The notes: a model not told the origin generated them from the letters alone. A stretch of DNA of 64,000 nucleotides from Ophiura sarsii (GCA_035610835.1 CM069443.1:88844690-88908689), one strand, 5' to 3'; shown: positions 11,746-24,057, counted from the first letter of the stretch. Made by a program: numbers and translations.

Positions 11746-11807
11746 AATACCGCTGTTGCTATCAGCATAGGTATTTTAATACCTATGCTGATAGCAACAG
11801 CGGTATT
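11746..11807. repeat. Perfect 30-bp inverted repeat with 2-base loop
   Basis: Arms 11746-11775 and 11778-11807 are exact reverse complements separated by TT. The arm begins AATACCGCTGTTGCTATCAG. No mismatch is visible in 60 paired bases, unlike the eroded palindromes around it. It could be a young foldback, or a hairpin kept intact by gene conversion or function. Confidence 0.92.
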
Positions 11808-12051
11808 AAATCTTGTATACCACCATCCGAAAAGAGGCGAAAAATTAGTAACAAAAAGAGAAATTTCGATCTTGAATTCATGTTTACAAGCGAGCGATAA
11901 ATAAACCTAGCTTAAATAAACCTAGCTGAAATAATCCGGGGGGGGGGGGGGCACTGACATTGGAAAAGGGTATAGGTATGTGCCGCGCTGAAGACCACCC
12001 TTTTTACCCTCTGCTGCTAGCTCTTATACCCCCTTTTTTGAGCCTGCATCA

Positions 12052-12878
12052 CACTCTTAGAAGGTCAGGATCATATATGAGACGAAAAGGATCAATTTTG
12101 ATCCAGAAGCGGTATCACATATGAGCTTACCCTTTCCGGATCAAAGTGATCCGACAAGCAGGATCAAAAAGTTTGATCCGAAATGGGATCAAATATTTCT
12201 GTCAAATGATACTGAAACGGATCAAAATAATGATCCTGCTTGTCGGATCACTTTGATCCGGAAAGGGTAAGCTCATATGTGATACCGCTTCTGGATCAAA
12301 ATTGATCCTTTTCGTCTCATATTTGATCCTGACCTTCTAAGAGACCCACTGCAGACTATATATCGAGTGCAGTAAGCTTACTACATCGTGTAGGCGTAGT
12401 ACATCGCAGTGATCGTGACATTTTGTGAGGAGCATTTTGACCGAAAATCGTACTGATGGCACTGGTCAGGTACAAGAAATTTGTTCACAAGAATAGAGCA
12501 TGTTCAAACATAAAAAATAAAACTACTTTACCGACACTAATCATGTAACATTTTACAGATTAGACTGGATAACTTACCGCGGTATTTCACCCTTGTTTCA
12601 ATGGCGACCGAATTCAAAAGATCGTCTGCTTGTCGTCTATCGGTTTGCGAAAGAGTGACGTCAGTCACCTATTGACCAATGAACTTTTTCATCGAATTGA
12701 TCCGGAAATCAGATCAAAGTTGATCAAGGTGAATTTGATCCGTTTGTTGATATCTATCTGGAAACGGATCAAAACGATCCGAAAACGGATCAAAACGATC
12801 CGAAAATGATCCTTAAAGGATCAAAACAAAGTGAGCCGGAAATCTACTCATGTATTTGATCCTGACCTTCTAAGAGTG
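12052..12878. mobile_element. GATC-rich palindromic element with CACTCTTAGAAGG ends
   Basis: The outer ends are CACTCTTAGAAGGTCAGGAT at 12052 and its inverse ending at 12878. A near-perfect inner palindrome spans 12054-12343, with arms about 115 bp and a centre near 12200, and itself ends with the same CTCTTAGAAGG word. The words GGATCAAA and TTTGATCC recur throughout, with about 15 GATC sites in the 290-bp palindrome and about ten more in 12690-12862. CACT-type ends recall CMC (CACTA/Chapaev) transposons, but no clear target duplication was found, so the superfamily is a guess. Confidence 0.75.
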
Positions 12879-12883
12879 CAGTT

Positions 12884-15800
12884 CTTAAGTGCAATGGACT
12901 GTAAATATGGAGGATTTTTTTAAAATGTTGGCCACGGCCCCGGAATGGAATTTCTTTATACTTTCATATGTGATGACCCTTTAGTTAAAACTAACAAATG
13001 TGGAATTAATTTTGAAAAATAATTCTCGTTTCCATGGCAACGGCCAAAATACCATTTTAGGGCTATTTTCCCAATTTTTGCCTTTTTAACCTCACAAATT
13101 ATCAAATTTGTAAGCATCTATTTCTAATAGACAAAAAGTATATGAAATATTTTCTTTATATAAGCTGAATAGGAGAATGTGTAGATGCGTCACTGAGTGC
13201 ATAGACATAAATATGGGATATCATGATGGGTCATACCATTTATTTGAAATAGGGGTGTTTTTCAACTTTTTCAAAGTATACAAATATACCAAATCTGCAT
13301 AGCTTACAACCCACATGGTAACGCTCCGATTTCAACGTGGACCATGTCATGTTGAGATGAGACATTAGTCTTATGAAAAATGTTAATTTGAGTTTGGGGA
13401 AAATACTTCCTGAATATGCAGTGTTACCAGATATTTTCACAAAATGTCACAATTCCTTCAAAAGCTAACGCATGTTTCGCTGTGTTTAATGATATGAAAC
13501 CGGAACCTTAAATTCACAGTGAGATGTTAATTAGAAGAAAATTTGATATTATAATAAATTTGATCATTTTAAATGGTCAGTGTTGCCAGTCATTAACTTA
13601 ACGGTGTTGCCATAGCAAGTAATATGATTACAGATTACGTTTTCAATGTGAAAAACCCTTATAACCCCAAATATGTTGTCATGTGTACTCAATGTAATCA
13701 CATATTAATTGTAAATCAATTGGTGTTCACCCCAAAATGTTTATTTGTGTTTGTGGAAAGCAAAACAGTGTTGCCAGTCTTTTACCTATTTTCTAAAAAA
13801 ATCAATATAAATCTTACTGTAAGTTAAATACTACGGAAATGAAAAATCAACTTTACATGCAACATTAGGAAAAAGTAAACCACAGTAGTATTAAAAAAAC
13901 ATGTAAAGACTACAAATACAACTAAATACAAATGATTACATTATTATGACACGTTTGACTTGCCATACACCTTGGCTACGGGCTGTCTTTACCAATTTGA
14001 ATACATGTGCCATGATTGTGATCTGAGGGATTAGTCTTAGATATTAGTCGGGTATCTACAAAGGGTTAGTGTGCACCCCCACCCCCCCCCCCCCCCAGGC
14101 CTCCCCAAACCAACTTTTTTACTTCCTATCATACTCCTAAGACATAATCAGGATGTTACCAACAATATTTTCATAATGCTAAGGGGTTATGCAAGATGGC
14201 GTCCAAAATGGCCGCCACAACTGGTCAAATCTCATAAAATGACATGTATAGCAATCAATTTGTATGGTGAAAGTGTAGTTTTAATAGTGGGATGTATGTT
14301 TTAGACCACTAGATACTCATATCTAGAACTCTTGCTTTGTTAACACACCTATATCCAAGATGGCCGCCAAAATGGCCGCCAAAACTCTATATAGGCCCTA
14401 TTGGCATATTTAAACCAACATGTATGATCTGAGTATAGATTTAACAATGGGATGTATGAGTTAGACCACTAGAGACTCATATCTAGTATTTTTGCTTTGT
14501 TAACATACTTTAAAACCAAAATGGCCGCCAAATTAAATCAAATTAATGGCCAAAACTGGTCAAAAGTGGTCAAAATTCCATAAAATAGCAGCATATCAAC
14601 CGAAATGTATGATGAAAATATAGTTTTAATGATGGGATGTATGTATTAGACCACTAGTAACTCATATCTAGTATTTGTGTCAGGTTAACATACTTAGAAA
14701 TCCAAAATGGCCCCCAAAATGGGTCCCAAAATGACTGAACAAGTTGTTGAAATTCCATAAAATGGGATAATATCAACCAAAATGTATGATGAAAGTATAT
14801 ATAGTTTTAACATTGGGATGTATGTATTAAACCACTAGTAACTCATATCCAGTATATTTGCATTGTAATAACATAATTTAAAACCAAGATGGCCACTAAA
14901 ATGGCCGCTGTAAATGTAAAAATAGTCTACATGAGTGTATGATAATCCAAAATAGATATTGTAAGAGTGTCAATTACATCAAATTCACCAAATAGTATTA
15001 TTCTAAACTGCTAATTGCTTTTAGAAATAAAACCCACCGCTGACAATTTTGATTCAGTATCACTTTCCAAAATGGCTGCCAGAATGGATAAGTTGATGTT
15101 AAATGACCTAAAACAATGGTTTTGTACCATACTATGTAATACCAATACCCCAAATGTGATGGGACAGTATTCAGTATATCTATGATAAAGCCTAGGGCTG
15201 TAGATCTATACAGCTTTGAGTAGTTTAACATATCCAAGATGGCTGCAAAAGGTTAAAATAACTGAAAAACAGTATTAGTTTATTGTTAGTGTTACATTAG
15301 ATATGACCAAATAATTATATCTACAGCTTTTAATCCATCCAGTAAACGTATTTGTATATGTGACAAGGTATACTTAAATGGTATAGACTCCATTTTGACA
15401 ATGTGATGTTATAAAGATGGGCATTATAATGACCATTTTATTAAAATTACCCCCTAATGGTCAATAACATTACCTCCAAATGGTCAAAATAATTACCACA
15501 GGTGGCCACCAATTGATTAAGATATGGATACAATCATACCTTGTCACATACAGATACGTTTACTGGATGGATTAAAATCCATAGATATAATCTTTTGTTC
15601 ATATCTAATGTAACACTAACAATAAGACTAATACTGTTTTTCAGTTATTTTAACCTTTTGCAGCCATCTTATATATTTTAAAATACTCAAACTAGATCTA
15701 CAGCCCCTAGGCTTTATCATAGACATATATTATGTATGGTCATTTATAATACAAAACAGTTGTTTTAGAACATTTAACATCAACTTAACCACTTTGGAAG

Positions 15801-17244
15801 CCATTTTTGAAAGTGATACAGCGAGTCAAAATTGTCATAGAGGTGGGCCTTATATCTAAAAGCAAAAGCTTAGCAGTTTCGAACATAATATTTGGTGAAT
15901 GTGATGCAATATACACTCTTGCAATATCTTTTGTGGATTATTGTACACTATTTGTACATTTACAGCGGCCATATTTGTGGCCATCTTGGATTTAAAATAT
16001 GTTATTACAATGCAAATATACTGAATATGAGTTGCTAGTGGTCTAATACATACCATCCTTATATTTTAAAACTATACTTTCGTACTTTCATCATACATTT
16101 TGGTTGATATATTATACCATTTTATGGAATTTCGACAATTTGTTCAGCCATTTTGGGACCCATTTTGGGGGCCATTTTGGATTTCTAAGTATGTTAACAA
16201 AGAAAAAATACTAGATATGAGTTACTAGTGGTCTAATGCATACATCCCATCATTAAAACTATATTTTCATCATACATTTAGGTTGATATTATCCCATTTT
16301 ATGGAATTTGACAATTTTGCAGCCACTTTAGGAACTATTTTGGGGGCCATTTTGGCAGCCATTTTTGATTTTGAACTTTTTTAGCAGAGCACAAATAATG
16401 GATATGAGTTTTACTTGTGGTCTAACACATACATCCCATCATTAAAATTATATTTTTATCATACATTTCGGTTGATATTATGCTATTGTATGGAATTTTG
16501 ACCACTTTTGACCATTCATTTGGCGGCCATTTTGGTTTTAAAGTATGTTAACAAAGCAACAATACTAGATTTGAGTTTCTAGTGGTCTAACACATACATC
16601 CCATTGTTAAAACTTAGCTGTGAATGATAAGTTCCAGTCTCTTATCATTAAATAGAATAAAAAGTGAATTTGATTTTGAACAAAATGTGATTTTTGGTGA
16701 AAATGTCTGGCAACACTGCATATACAGGAAGTATTTTCCCCAAACTCAAATTAACATTTTTGATAAGACTAATGTCTCATCTCATCATGACATGGTCCAC
16801 GTTGAAATCGGAGCGTTACCATATGGGTTGTAAGCTATGCGGAATTGGTATATTTGCATACTTTGAAAAAGTTGAAAAACACCCCTATTTCAAATGAATG
16901 GTATAACCCTCCGTGACACCTGGCAATTTTTTGGATACATTCAATGAAGCATTTAAGTATCTATCTACCCATAGCTTGTAATAAAAAAAAATCATGACCA
17001 CTGAGTGCAATAGTTGCGCAGGCTTCAAAATTTGAAAAATTGAAAGATTAAAAATGCCAAAATGGCAATAATCGTCCGAAAATGCCATTTTGGCTATTGC
17101 CATGGTAACAAGGATTATTTTTCAAAAATATTTCCAGATATGTTAGTTTCGGGTTAAGGTCTATCAAATATGAAAGTATAAAGAAAATCTATCTCGGCCC
17201 CGTGGCCACCCTATCTTCCATCGATAGAGTCCATTGCACTTAAG
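12884..17244. mobile_element. Giant foldback, 4.4 kb, centred near 15.45 kb
   Basis: The outer ends CTTAAGTGCAATGGACT (12884) and its inverse (to 17244) are followed inward by matching inverted tracts. The pairs are 12940-13060 with 17070-17200, 13250-13440 with 16694-16890, 14430-14880 with 15990-16610, and 15264-15390 with 15540-15650. The left arm is about 0.8 kb longer, mainly because of 13450-14080, which has no partner. Each arm includes several units of roughly 180 bp with ATGGCCGCCAAAATGG and AGACCACTAGTAACTCATAT words. Open frames in the arms are mirror artefacts. Confidence 0.85.
14170..14900 (+). repeat. Units of about 180 bp with ATGGCCGCC words, left arm
   Basis: About four units share the order GGGATGTATGTATTAGACCA, then ACTCATATCTAGTA, GCTTTGTTAACATA, AAGATGGCCGCCAAAATGG, TTCCATAAAATAG and AAAATGTATGATGAAAGTAT. 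The inverted partners are at about 15960-16610. Paralogous units lie near 22975-23170 and, inverted, near 34180-34360. One of these copies supplies the uninterrupted version of the 34371-34766 insertion site. Confidence 0.8.
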
Positions 17245-17359
17245 ACCCCTATTTCATTGAAAATTCAAAAATCGCAAAAAAGCCCCAATTCTTCGAAAAT
17301 TTTGCGTTCTAAACACAACAAAAATCGAAAATTTGCGTTCTTGCTAATCAAAATTGAAC

Positions 17360-17788
17360 CAGTGGCGTAGCTCAGGGGGGGGGGGGGGCAGGGGGGGCAA
17401 ATGCCCCCCCTGACGGAAAAAGCCCATTTGAGCCCCCGCCCCCCAGCCCCTCTAAAAAAAAAAAAAAGGAGAAAAAAAAAGAAAATAGGAAAATAATGAT
17501 AAAAGACCGAGATTACGGGTGGTTATTTGTGTGTATATTTAGCCCAAATAGTCAAATAAGGCAAAATAGTACGTGTATTACATGTACTGTGCGATTTTTT
17601 GTGACCGTGCGAAATTTTTTGAGCGATTGTTTTTGACCGTGCGAAATTTTTTGAGCCCCCCCCCCCCCCCCCCCCCCCCACTTACGTGAAATTTCACGAT
17701 TTAGTGACTTGGAAAAAATTTGGGGCAACCTTTTACGAAAATTCCAGAAATCTTGCCCCCCCTGAAAAAAATCCCAGCTACGCCACTG
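17360..17788. mobile_element. hAT MITE, 429 bp, 8-bp target duplication AATTGAAC
   Basis: The terminal repeats CAGTGGCGTAGCT and its inverse are flanked by perfect AATTGAAC copies at 17352-17359 and 17789-17796. CAGTGG-type ends and an 8-bp duplication are diagnostic of the hAT superfamily. The interior holds long G and C homopolymers (near 17375-17400 and 17657-17679) and no coding sequence. Confidence 0.92.
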
Positions 17789-18484
17789 AATTGAACTGTT
17801 GGCCAGTTCTCAAGACCTACTTTTTTGAAATAATCAGTTCTTTAAGACCCTATTTTTCGTCACAAATTCCACTCAGTTCAGTTCTGTAGCCCCCCTTTTT
17901 GAGACCCTGGGCGGCACACCCATACCAACAACAAAAAAGAGTGCCCCCGGGAAATAATCGAATAAAGGAACCGACAATTTGGAAATAACGGAATAAACCG
18001 TATTGTAAACTGGAAACCAATGCTTAGCACCAGGATGCCGAAAACGGGATTCGAAATAATCAGAACTCCGATATTTACCGATATTTACTCCTAAGCCCCC
18101 TGCGATGGTCGTGTTAACTTTGTCGGAAAACTTCAGAGTAACGTTGTATTTGGTACCGTGTGGACAACTGTCCGGAGTAGAGGGATTAATTGTGGAATTT
18201 TAATTGCTGTAGGGTCTAAATTTACGCCGATCATTTATGCCCGTCTGAACATGCCTTATGAATGGTTATTTTTATAGAACGATTATAGAGAGAGCTATTA
18301 TGACCGCAAAGTAACAGATTTATAGTGTAAATTGGTCCGGTTACAGCATTAAGTCAACCGGCAGTTGTTCAGTGTTGCATGCGTGAATATTCATATACCA
18401 GTAAAACATTTGACCTGAAAGAACCGGGCGGAACCGTACGTAACCGGCGGTCAACGGGCGGTCGAGTTTTGACGTCTCCCCTAA

Positions 18485-19150
18485 CAAATGTATATTTTAA
18501 GTTTTAACAATAAAAAGGTCCAGAAAACCGAAGCCATCGTGTTCAAATTAAATAACAAAATGGCTAATGTAAAAAGAAACGTTAATAAACCGTTCCTGAA
18601 GCCATCTTGAATAATAAAAAATATTTAAACAATTTTTCTTTTTTTACACTGAAATGGTCTTGAAGCAATCTTGTTAAGCTTGAATAATAAAACATTGAAA
18701 ATCATTTGTGTGTAGCGCGCAAAAAACTGGTTATTTAACACAAAAATGGTCCTGAAAAACGTTCATGAAGCCATTTTGTTGAAGCTTGAATAATAAAACA
18801 ATGAAACCAATTCGCTCGAAACGTGCAAAACGGTCCAGAAAACGTTCCTGAAACATGTTTTTATAAAGCTTGAATAAACATTGAAACCATTCCGCGCGAA
18901 GTGCGAAAAAATGGCTATTTTTACACTTAAAAGCAGTTTTTTAATCTAAAATGGTCCAGAAAAATGTTCATCATGCCATCTTTTTATAACTTGAATAAAG
19001 AAACATTGAATCTAACTCGCGCGAAGCGGGCAAAAATTGGGTTTTTTTTCTCACTAAAATGGTCCAGAAAACGTTCCTGAAACCATGTTGTTAAGCTTGA
19101 ATAATTAAACATTGAAACTAATCCGTGCGAAAAACGGCTTCTTTTGAGGG
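18485..19150 (+). repeat. GCGC-hairpin repeat array, continued
   Basis: Six or so units of about 110 bp with GGTCCAGAAAACGTTCCTG, AAGCTTGAATAATAAA and ATTGAAAC followed by a GCGCGAAGCGNGCAAAAA palindrome. It continues the array cut by the 7.3-kb element. A (CAT)n simple repeat follows at about 19153-19184. Confidence 0.8.
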
Positions 19151-19253
19151 GGCATCATCATCACTCATCATCATCATCATCATAATTAGACACTTTCAGC
19201 CTCAGGGTTATTCAAAAAAGTGGGGTGGGGGGGGCGGGGTGCATCTGCTAGTA

Positions 19254-20040
19254 GGGGAAGGTGGGGTAATGGCGGACGCGGGGTAATGGCGGACAGGGCT
19301 GTATCTAAAGGCAGGTGAAAGAAGGTGGTATTTTACCACCCTATGATGTTAGGTGCCTCTCCATTGAAATCACACAAAACCTAAATGGGATGGTTGTCTC
19401 GCAAATTCTCGCGAGAATTACAAAAATCACTTTTTGGGCAAGTTGATATTTTGGTGCATTACTTTCTCTTTGAAACTGGTATTTCTACATCAAGGAAAAC
19501 AAAGTCTTATTATTTTTTTATTTAATGTATGATACCTTCTGATAAAAAATAAATGAATTCGGAGTCACAATGATGAGCATAATAATAAGAGAGGATGTGC
19601 CACAACATTGTACATGGATTGGGGTAATCCCGGACATGTACCGTTTCCATGGTAACCAATATGGGCGTGGTCAATTTAACATCATAAATCGGTAATAGTT
19701 GTTGACCATATAAATATGTGACATTGTTCTTTGATTTCTGCTACACTTTTAAAAAGGGTATTTTTTAACTCCCATTGAAATACTGTATTCTAATAAAAAG
19801 AGGGCTGCCATTGAAAATACGGTCCGTGATTACCCCCAGAGTGTGGGGTAATGCCGGACGACGCCATTTTTTTTATTGCGTCGTAGCTTCGAATTTCAAA
19901 ATGATGAGTTGATAAAAACTTGATAAAAGGTAGAACCATCACAGTGCTTTGTGTTTACATGATTTTTATTGTTATATGACGTATTATATGTGTGTTATAC
20001 CTCTCTGACAAAAGGTGTCCGCCATTACCCCACCTTCCCC
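19254..20040. mobile_element. TIR element with TA duplication and GGGTAATGGCGGAC words, 787 bp
   Basis: The ends are GGGGAAGGTGGGGTAATGGC and its inverse, with TA directly outside (19252-19253, 20041-20042). The word GGGGTAATGGCGGAC or variants with CCGGAC recurs inside near 19265, 19281, 19620 and 19846. The TA target suggests Tc1/mariner or a related IS630-type group. No transposase is seen. Confidence 0.82.
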
Positions 20041-20054
20041 TATGTCCCCTCCAC

Positions 20055-20263
20055 TTTGGGGGCAAAATAAAAACCTGAAGCCATCTTGTTGATCTTAAAT
20101 ATTGAAACGTTGAACCTAAAACACGCGAAGCGCGCGCAAAATATGATTTTAACACTAAAAAGGTACAGTATGACGTTTTTAACGTCCCCCACATAATATT
20201 TAGAGTATTTGGTGTGGTTTGAAGGCCATCTCCGCGCGCACAATTTTTAGTTTTTGAACTTAA
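20055..20263 (+). repeat. GCGC-hairpin repeat, fragment
   Basis: One unit with CTGAAGCCATCTTGTTGAT, CACGCGAAGCGCGCGC, AACGTCCCCCACATAATATT and a terminal GTTTTTGAACTTAA. The last four bases are the target of the next insertion. The unit resumes at 21716. Confidence 0.78.
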
Positions 20264-21715
20264 GGGGAGACTGAACATGAAAATGCTATTTTCCAAAGTA
20301 CTTAAAGGTAGATGACCCGATCACATTTTCGTAACACAGAATTATTTCAAACATACGGAGATTTTCATATCATATGAAAGCTCGTATTTTTCTCATCATC
20401 ATACTGAAATTTGACGGCCTAAATCGGTATAATTACGGAGAAATCGAATTACCGCGAATGGTGGTAACCACCGATATAGTTTGTGTAGTACTCAATGGGT
20501 ACAGTTCACAGCATCTTGTGCGTCTAAAATAAGAACCATTAGAGCTATGCAACTCAAACTTTGGAACACGACTTTTTTAAGGATGACCTTTCATGTAGAA
20601 TAGAAAACTTACCGTTGCCTGGTAACGGCGGCCATCTTGGATTTTAAAAGCACTATTTGCGCGCAACTTTTTACGATAACGGTTTGTACAATTGTGTTCA
20701 AATTTACTACATGTATCAGGCCCGTAAGACACTTTTTTCAAAGGGGGGCGTTTTCAACAACAACAAAATTGTGAGTAAAATATGCGCGCGCAGCGGGCGA
20801 AAATTTTCGAATTTGCACCTATTTTTTGCACGATCGAGGTACATTTTGGCTCTAAACAAGCTTGTAGCAAAGAATATTGCATTTTGGGAAGACAAATGCG
20901 CGCGTAGCGCGCGAAATTTTTTCATCTGTGTACAAATTTTCCGGGGAAGATTTTCAAAGGGGGGGGGGCGATCGCAACCGTCGCCCCCCCCCCCATCTGA
21001 CGGGCCTGTGTATTACCAATCTTGAATTTATCAGAGCGATTTTTTTATTACAAGTCGTCGTTTTGCGAAACGATACGATAAAAGTGTTAAAATCCCGCAT
21101 TTTTGGGAAAAAATTGCGAAACGTAGTCGTTTCCATAGTTACCAGTTTTTTACTCAAATTTTGCTCTGATAAATTCAAGATATAGGTGTCATTGGCAAAT
21201 GTACAAAAAAATTAGACCAATTGGACATACCGTTACCGAGAAAAGCTGCGCGCTTCATTTTAGCACGCGTCAAATCGCTTATAGTAGAAAAGGCCATTTT
21301 AAGTTGAAACACTGAATATGTAAATTAAGCAGCAATTATGCAAATTAGATGCTCAAAAATCTTATTTTCATCTACAATAATAATTTTAGTAATTATAAAC
21401 ACAATTTACAATGACAACAAATGTTAATTTAATGTGCAATTATTTGTTATTCTACAATTCCTTAAATATCGCCCCTTGAAAACAATACAATACAAAGGAA
21501 ATACATTACATGTATTCGTATAGGAAGAAATTCAATTCGCGTCACAATAAGCGTCACTTTGTTCCTTTTGAATAAGCACAGTTTTCGAACCAAATGTCCG
21601 AATTTTTTCCAATAAAAAGCAAATAAAAGCTAAAATCCTATAGATTTTTAAAATTTAGAAACACTAAAATGACCAAAATACCTCAATTTCACATATTCTC
21701 ATGTTCAGTCTCCAC
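20264..21715. mobile_element. TTAA-flanked TIR element, 1452 bp
   Basis: The ends GGGGAGACTGAACATGA and, inverted, GTGGAGACTGAACATGA lie directly against TTAA on both sides (20260-20263, 21716-21719). The two flanks together match the uninterrupted paralogue near 21958-21990, which confirms the boundaries. A TTAA target is typical of piggyBac and Kolobok transposons. Within it, 20306-20625 is the left part of the AGGTAGATG family that is seen in full at 52742-54546. No transposase is present. Confidence 0.87.
20717..21010. mobile_element. Possible hAT MITE with CAGGCCCGTA ends, related to 49.0 kb
   Basis: The left end CAGGCCCGTAAGACAC and the right end, inverted, CAGGCCCGTCAGATG frame about 290 bp with G and C runs. 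The stretch around 20830-20885 (GAGGTACATTTTGGCTCTAA) is shared with 48991-49040 inside another hAT MITE. Target duplication is unclear: only TGTAT is shared. A separate inverted repeat, GAATTTATCAGAGC, lies at about 21020-21033 and 21165-21178. Confidence 0.5.
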
Positions 21716-22648
21716 TTAAATGGTCATGAAAAACTGTCCTGAAGCCATCTTGTTAAGCTTATAATGAAATATTGAAACTAATACGCGCGCGAAATGCGCA
21801 CAAAAATGCATTTCTAACCCTTATGTTCCTGTATGATAATAACGTCTCCACATGATATTTAGAATTTGTGGTGTGGTTTGAGGGTCATTATAATGTTAAA
21901 ACCTGTATTCCAGCGGAGCGCACAAAATTTTGAGGGCCATCTCCGCGCGCACAATTTTTAGTTTTTGAACTAAATTGGTCATGGAAAACTGTCCTGAAGC
22001 CACCTTGTTTTAAGCTTAAATGATTAAATATTGAAACTAATACGCGCGAGAAGCGCTCACAAATTTGCATTTCTAACACTAATGGTCCAGTAGGCCTATG
22101 ATAATAACATCCCCACATAATATTTAGAAATTTTGGGGACGAGTTAACTCGGACCCCTTAGTTTTCAAATGAAAGGTCACGGGCCATTATTATTGTTTCA
22201 ATTAGCTAGTGGTGACGTGAAACGTTTCAATTATTGTATTTACTAAATAATGTAAATTGTATTATACATAAAGGAAGAAGTATTGATAGGAAAACGAACT
22301 TTATCTGTGGTTTCAGGCAATTTGAGCTTTTTATGAGTCGGCAGTAGTTTGGTATAAAAATGCTAAAATATCGCCAAATTCATGGGAAACTGTCCTGCAA
22401 TGGATAAGTTGGTGTGTTTTGAGACCCATTATAATGTTGAAACCTGTTGAAAAAGTGAGCGCGAATCGAGAAAAAAACACCAAGTTTTTGAACTAAAATG
22501 GTCCAGAAAAAACGTTCCTGAAGCCCTCTTGTTAAGCTTGAATAATGAAACATTGAAACTAACCCGGAAACTAATAAGTGCAAAGCGCGCAAAAATTAGC
22601 ATTTTTAACACTAAAAAGGTCTACTATAACGTGTTAACGTCCCTCACA
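21716..22648 (+). repeat. GCGC-hairpin repeat array, right part
   Basis: At least three units continue the array after the TTAA element. They show the longest consensus: GTCATGAAAAACTGTCCTGAA, GCCATCTTGTTAAGCTT, TATTGAAACTAATACGCGCG with a hairpin, TAACGTCNCCACATNATATTTA, GGTGTGGTTTGAGGGCCAT and TATAATGTTAAAACCTGT. About 22150-22380 is diverged and unassigned. The array ends at the TTAA target of the next element. Confidence 0.75.
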
Positions 22649-23537
22649 TTAAAGGCATATTATGTGATCTTTTCGAAGTAGCGCCCTCTATCATTGATTT
22701 TTACTATGAAAGCAGATTTTCTTGCAGATTTGCATTTTTGATCAAAAATCATAAAGATCTTCTAACAGTAGACCATCCAAAGGCAATAAATGTGCTTTAA
22801 ACATGTTAAACACGAAGGTATATAATCGTTATAGTGACTTAGAGGTGTATTTTAAAATAAGGGAGTGTCTTCCGTGCACTCCCAGGACTCCCCCAAACCT
22901 ACTTTTTGAACTTCTTTTCATGAACCTAAAACATATTTAGGATGTTACCGAATTTAATATTAGTATGCTAAGGGGTTATTCAAAATGGCGTCCAAAATGG
23001 CGCCAAATGGTCAAATTTCATAAAAGAACATACATTAACCAAAATGTACGATGACAGTATAGTTTTAACTATAGGATGTATGTATTAAACTCAAATCCAG
23101 CACGTGTGCATTGTTAACATACTTTGAATCCAAGATGGCTGCCAAAATGTCCGCCTAAAACATAAAAATAGCCAATAATAACAGCATATGTTGTATCATA
23201 TTCATCAAATAATTTAATGCTACAAGATTGACACCAATAACTAACAATTGGTCAGAAGAAATTAGCAAGAGGGCTACCAAATTGATTACAATATGGTCAA
23301 AAATAGCTGTTTGGACCGTATCTAGTACATTTTCACTAAATACCAGTATCCAACTTTCTAAGCAGATAAGTTAGTGATTTCATGGTGATAATTATGGGCT
23401 TCAAACCCCTATCTTATATTGAAATATCCAAAAGGATCATCAAGCATGAAGCAGTCTCAATCGCCACCAAGTATGCATAGGTAGTTGAATGAATTCATCA
23501 ACGACCTTATTAATCAGATATCCTTTATACTTACTTA

Positions 23538-23963
23538 ATTGATTGGGGTCATTACGGTATCACTCGCGGTCTGTAGATGATCACCTGGGGGTAATTAAAT
23601 GATCACTCGGGGTCATTAAACGATCCGTTTGGATCATTAAATGGTCATTTGGGGTTATAGAATGATCACCTGGGGTAAGCAAGCGACCTTCCAGGTCAAT
23701 ATATGACTGCATGCTTGGGGTCATTACGCCATCACCTAGGGTCATTAAATTATCAAATGGTGTAATGAAATGATCACTCAGGATCGCATTGGGTCATTAA
23801 ACAATCACTTTGTGTCAATGGTCACCAAGGGTTATAGGGTCATTAAATGATCTCCTTGGGTTATTAAGCGACCATCCGGGTCATTAAATTATTGCTTGGT
23901 GTCATTAACCTATCGCCTAGGGTCATTTAATGATCACCCGGGGTAATGAAATGATCACTCAGG
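23538..23963 (+). repeat. Minisatellite of GGTCATTAAATGATCACC units, part 1
   Basis: Short units of about 20-30 bp built on GGGTCATTAAATGATCACCT repeat with variation. The core TCATTAAATGATCA is nearly palindromic. The array is cut by the hAT at 23964, and an identical junction (CACTCAGGATCGCATTGGGT) is kept uninterrupted at about 23776-23795. Confidence 0.88.
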
Positions 23964-24057
23964 CAAGGGCGTTCCCAGAGGGGGGGTGTGGGGGGTGTCA
24001 CACCCCCCCCCCCCATTCATCAAATCTGTCGGCAAAATGTTGGTGCTGTGGGCAAAT

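Larger units (their letters stand above)
11165..18481. mobile_element. Large TIR element, 7.3 kb, TAA target duplication (Harbinger-like)
   Basis: The ends share GACCGCCCGTTGACCGCCGG and flanking words over about 60 bp in inverted orientation. TAA lies directly outside both (11162-11164, 18482-18484), and with this duplication the two ends align without a gap. Both flanks belong to the same GCGC-hairpin array, which supports insertion. Subterminal zones both hold GTTCAGAC-type words with GTAAAT (about 11453 and 18240, inverted). No transposase is visible. The inside is filled with other repeats: a perfect hairpin, a GATC-rich palindrome, a 4.4-kb foldback and a hAT MITE. It may be one composite element or one whose interior was replaced. 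Confidence 0.72.

Noticed and set aside
12052..12878. GATC clusters as a methylation-controlled site like bacterial Dam regions
   Set aside because: The sequence is eukaryotic and the words are explained by an inverted repeat unit.
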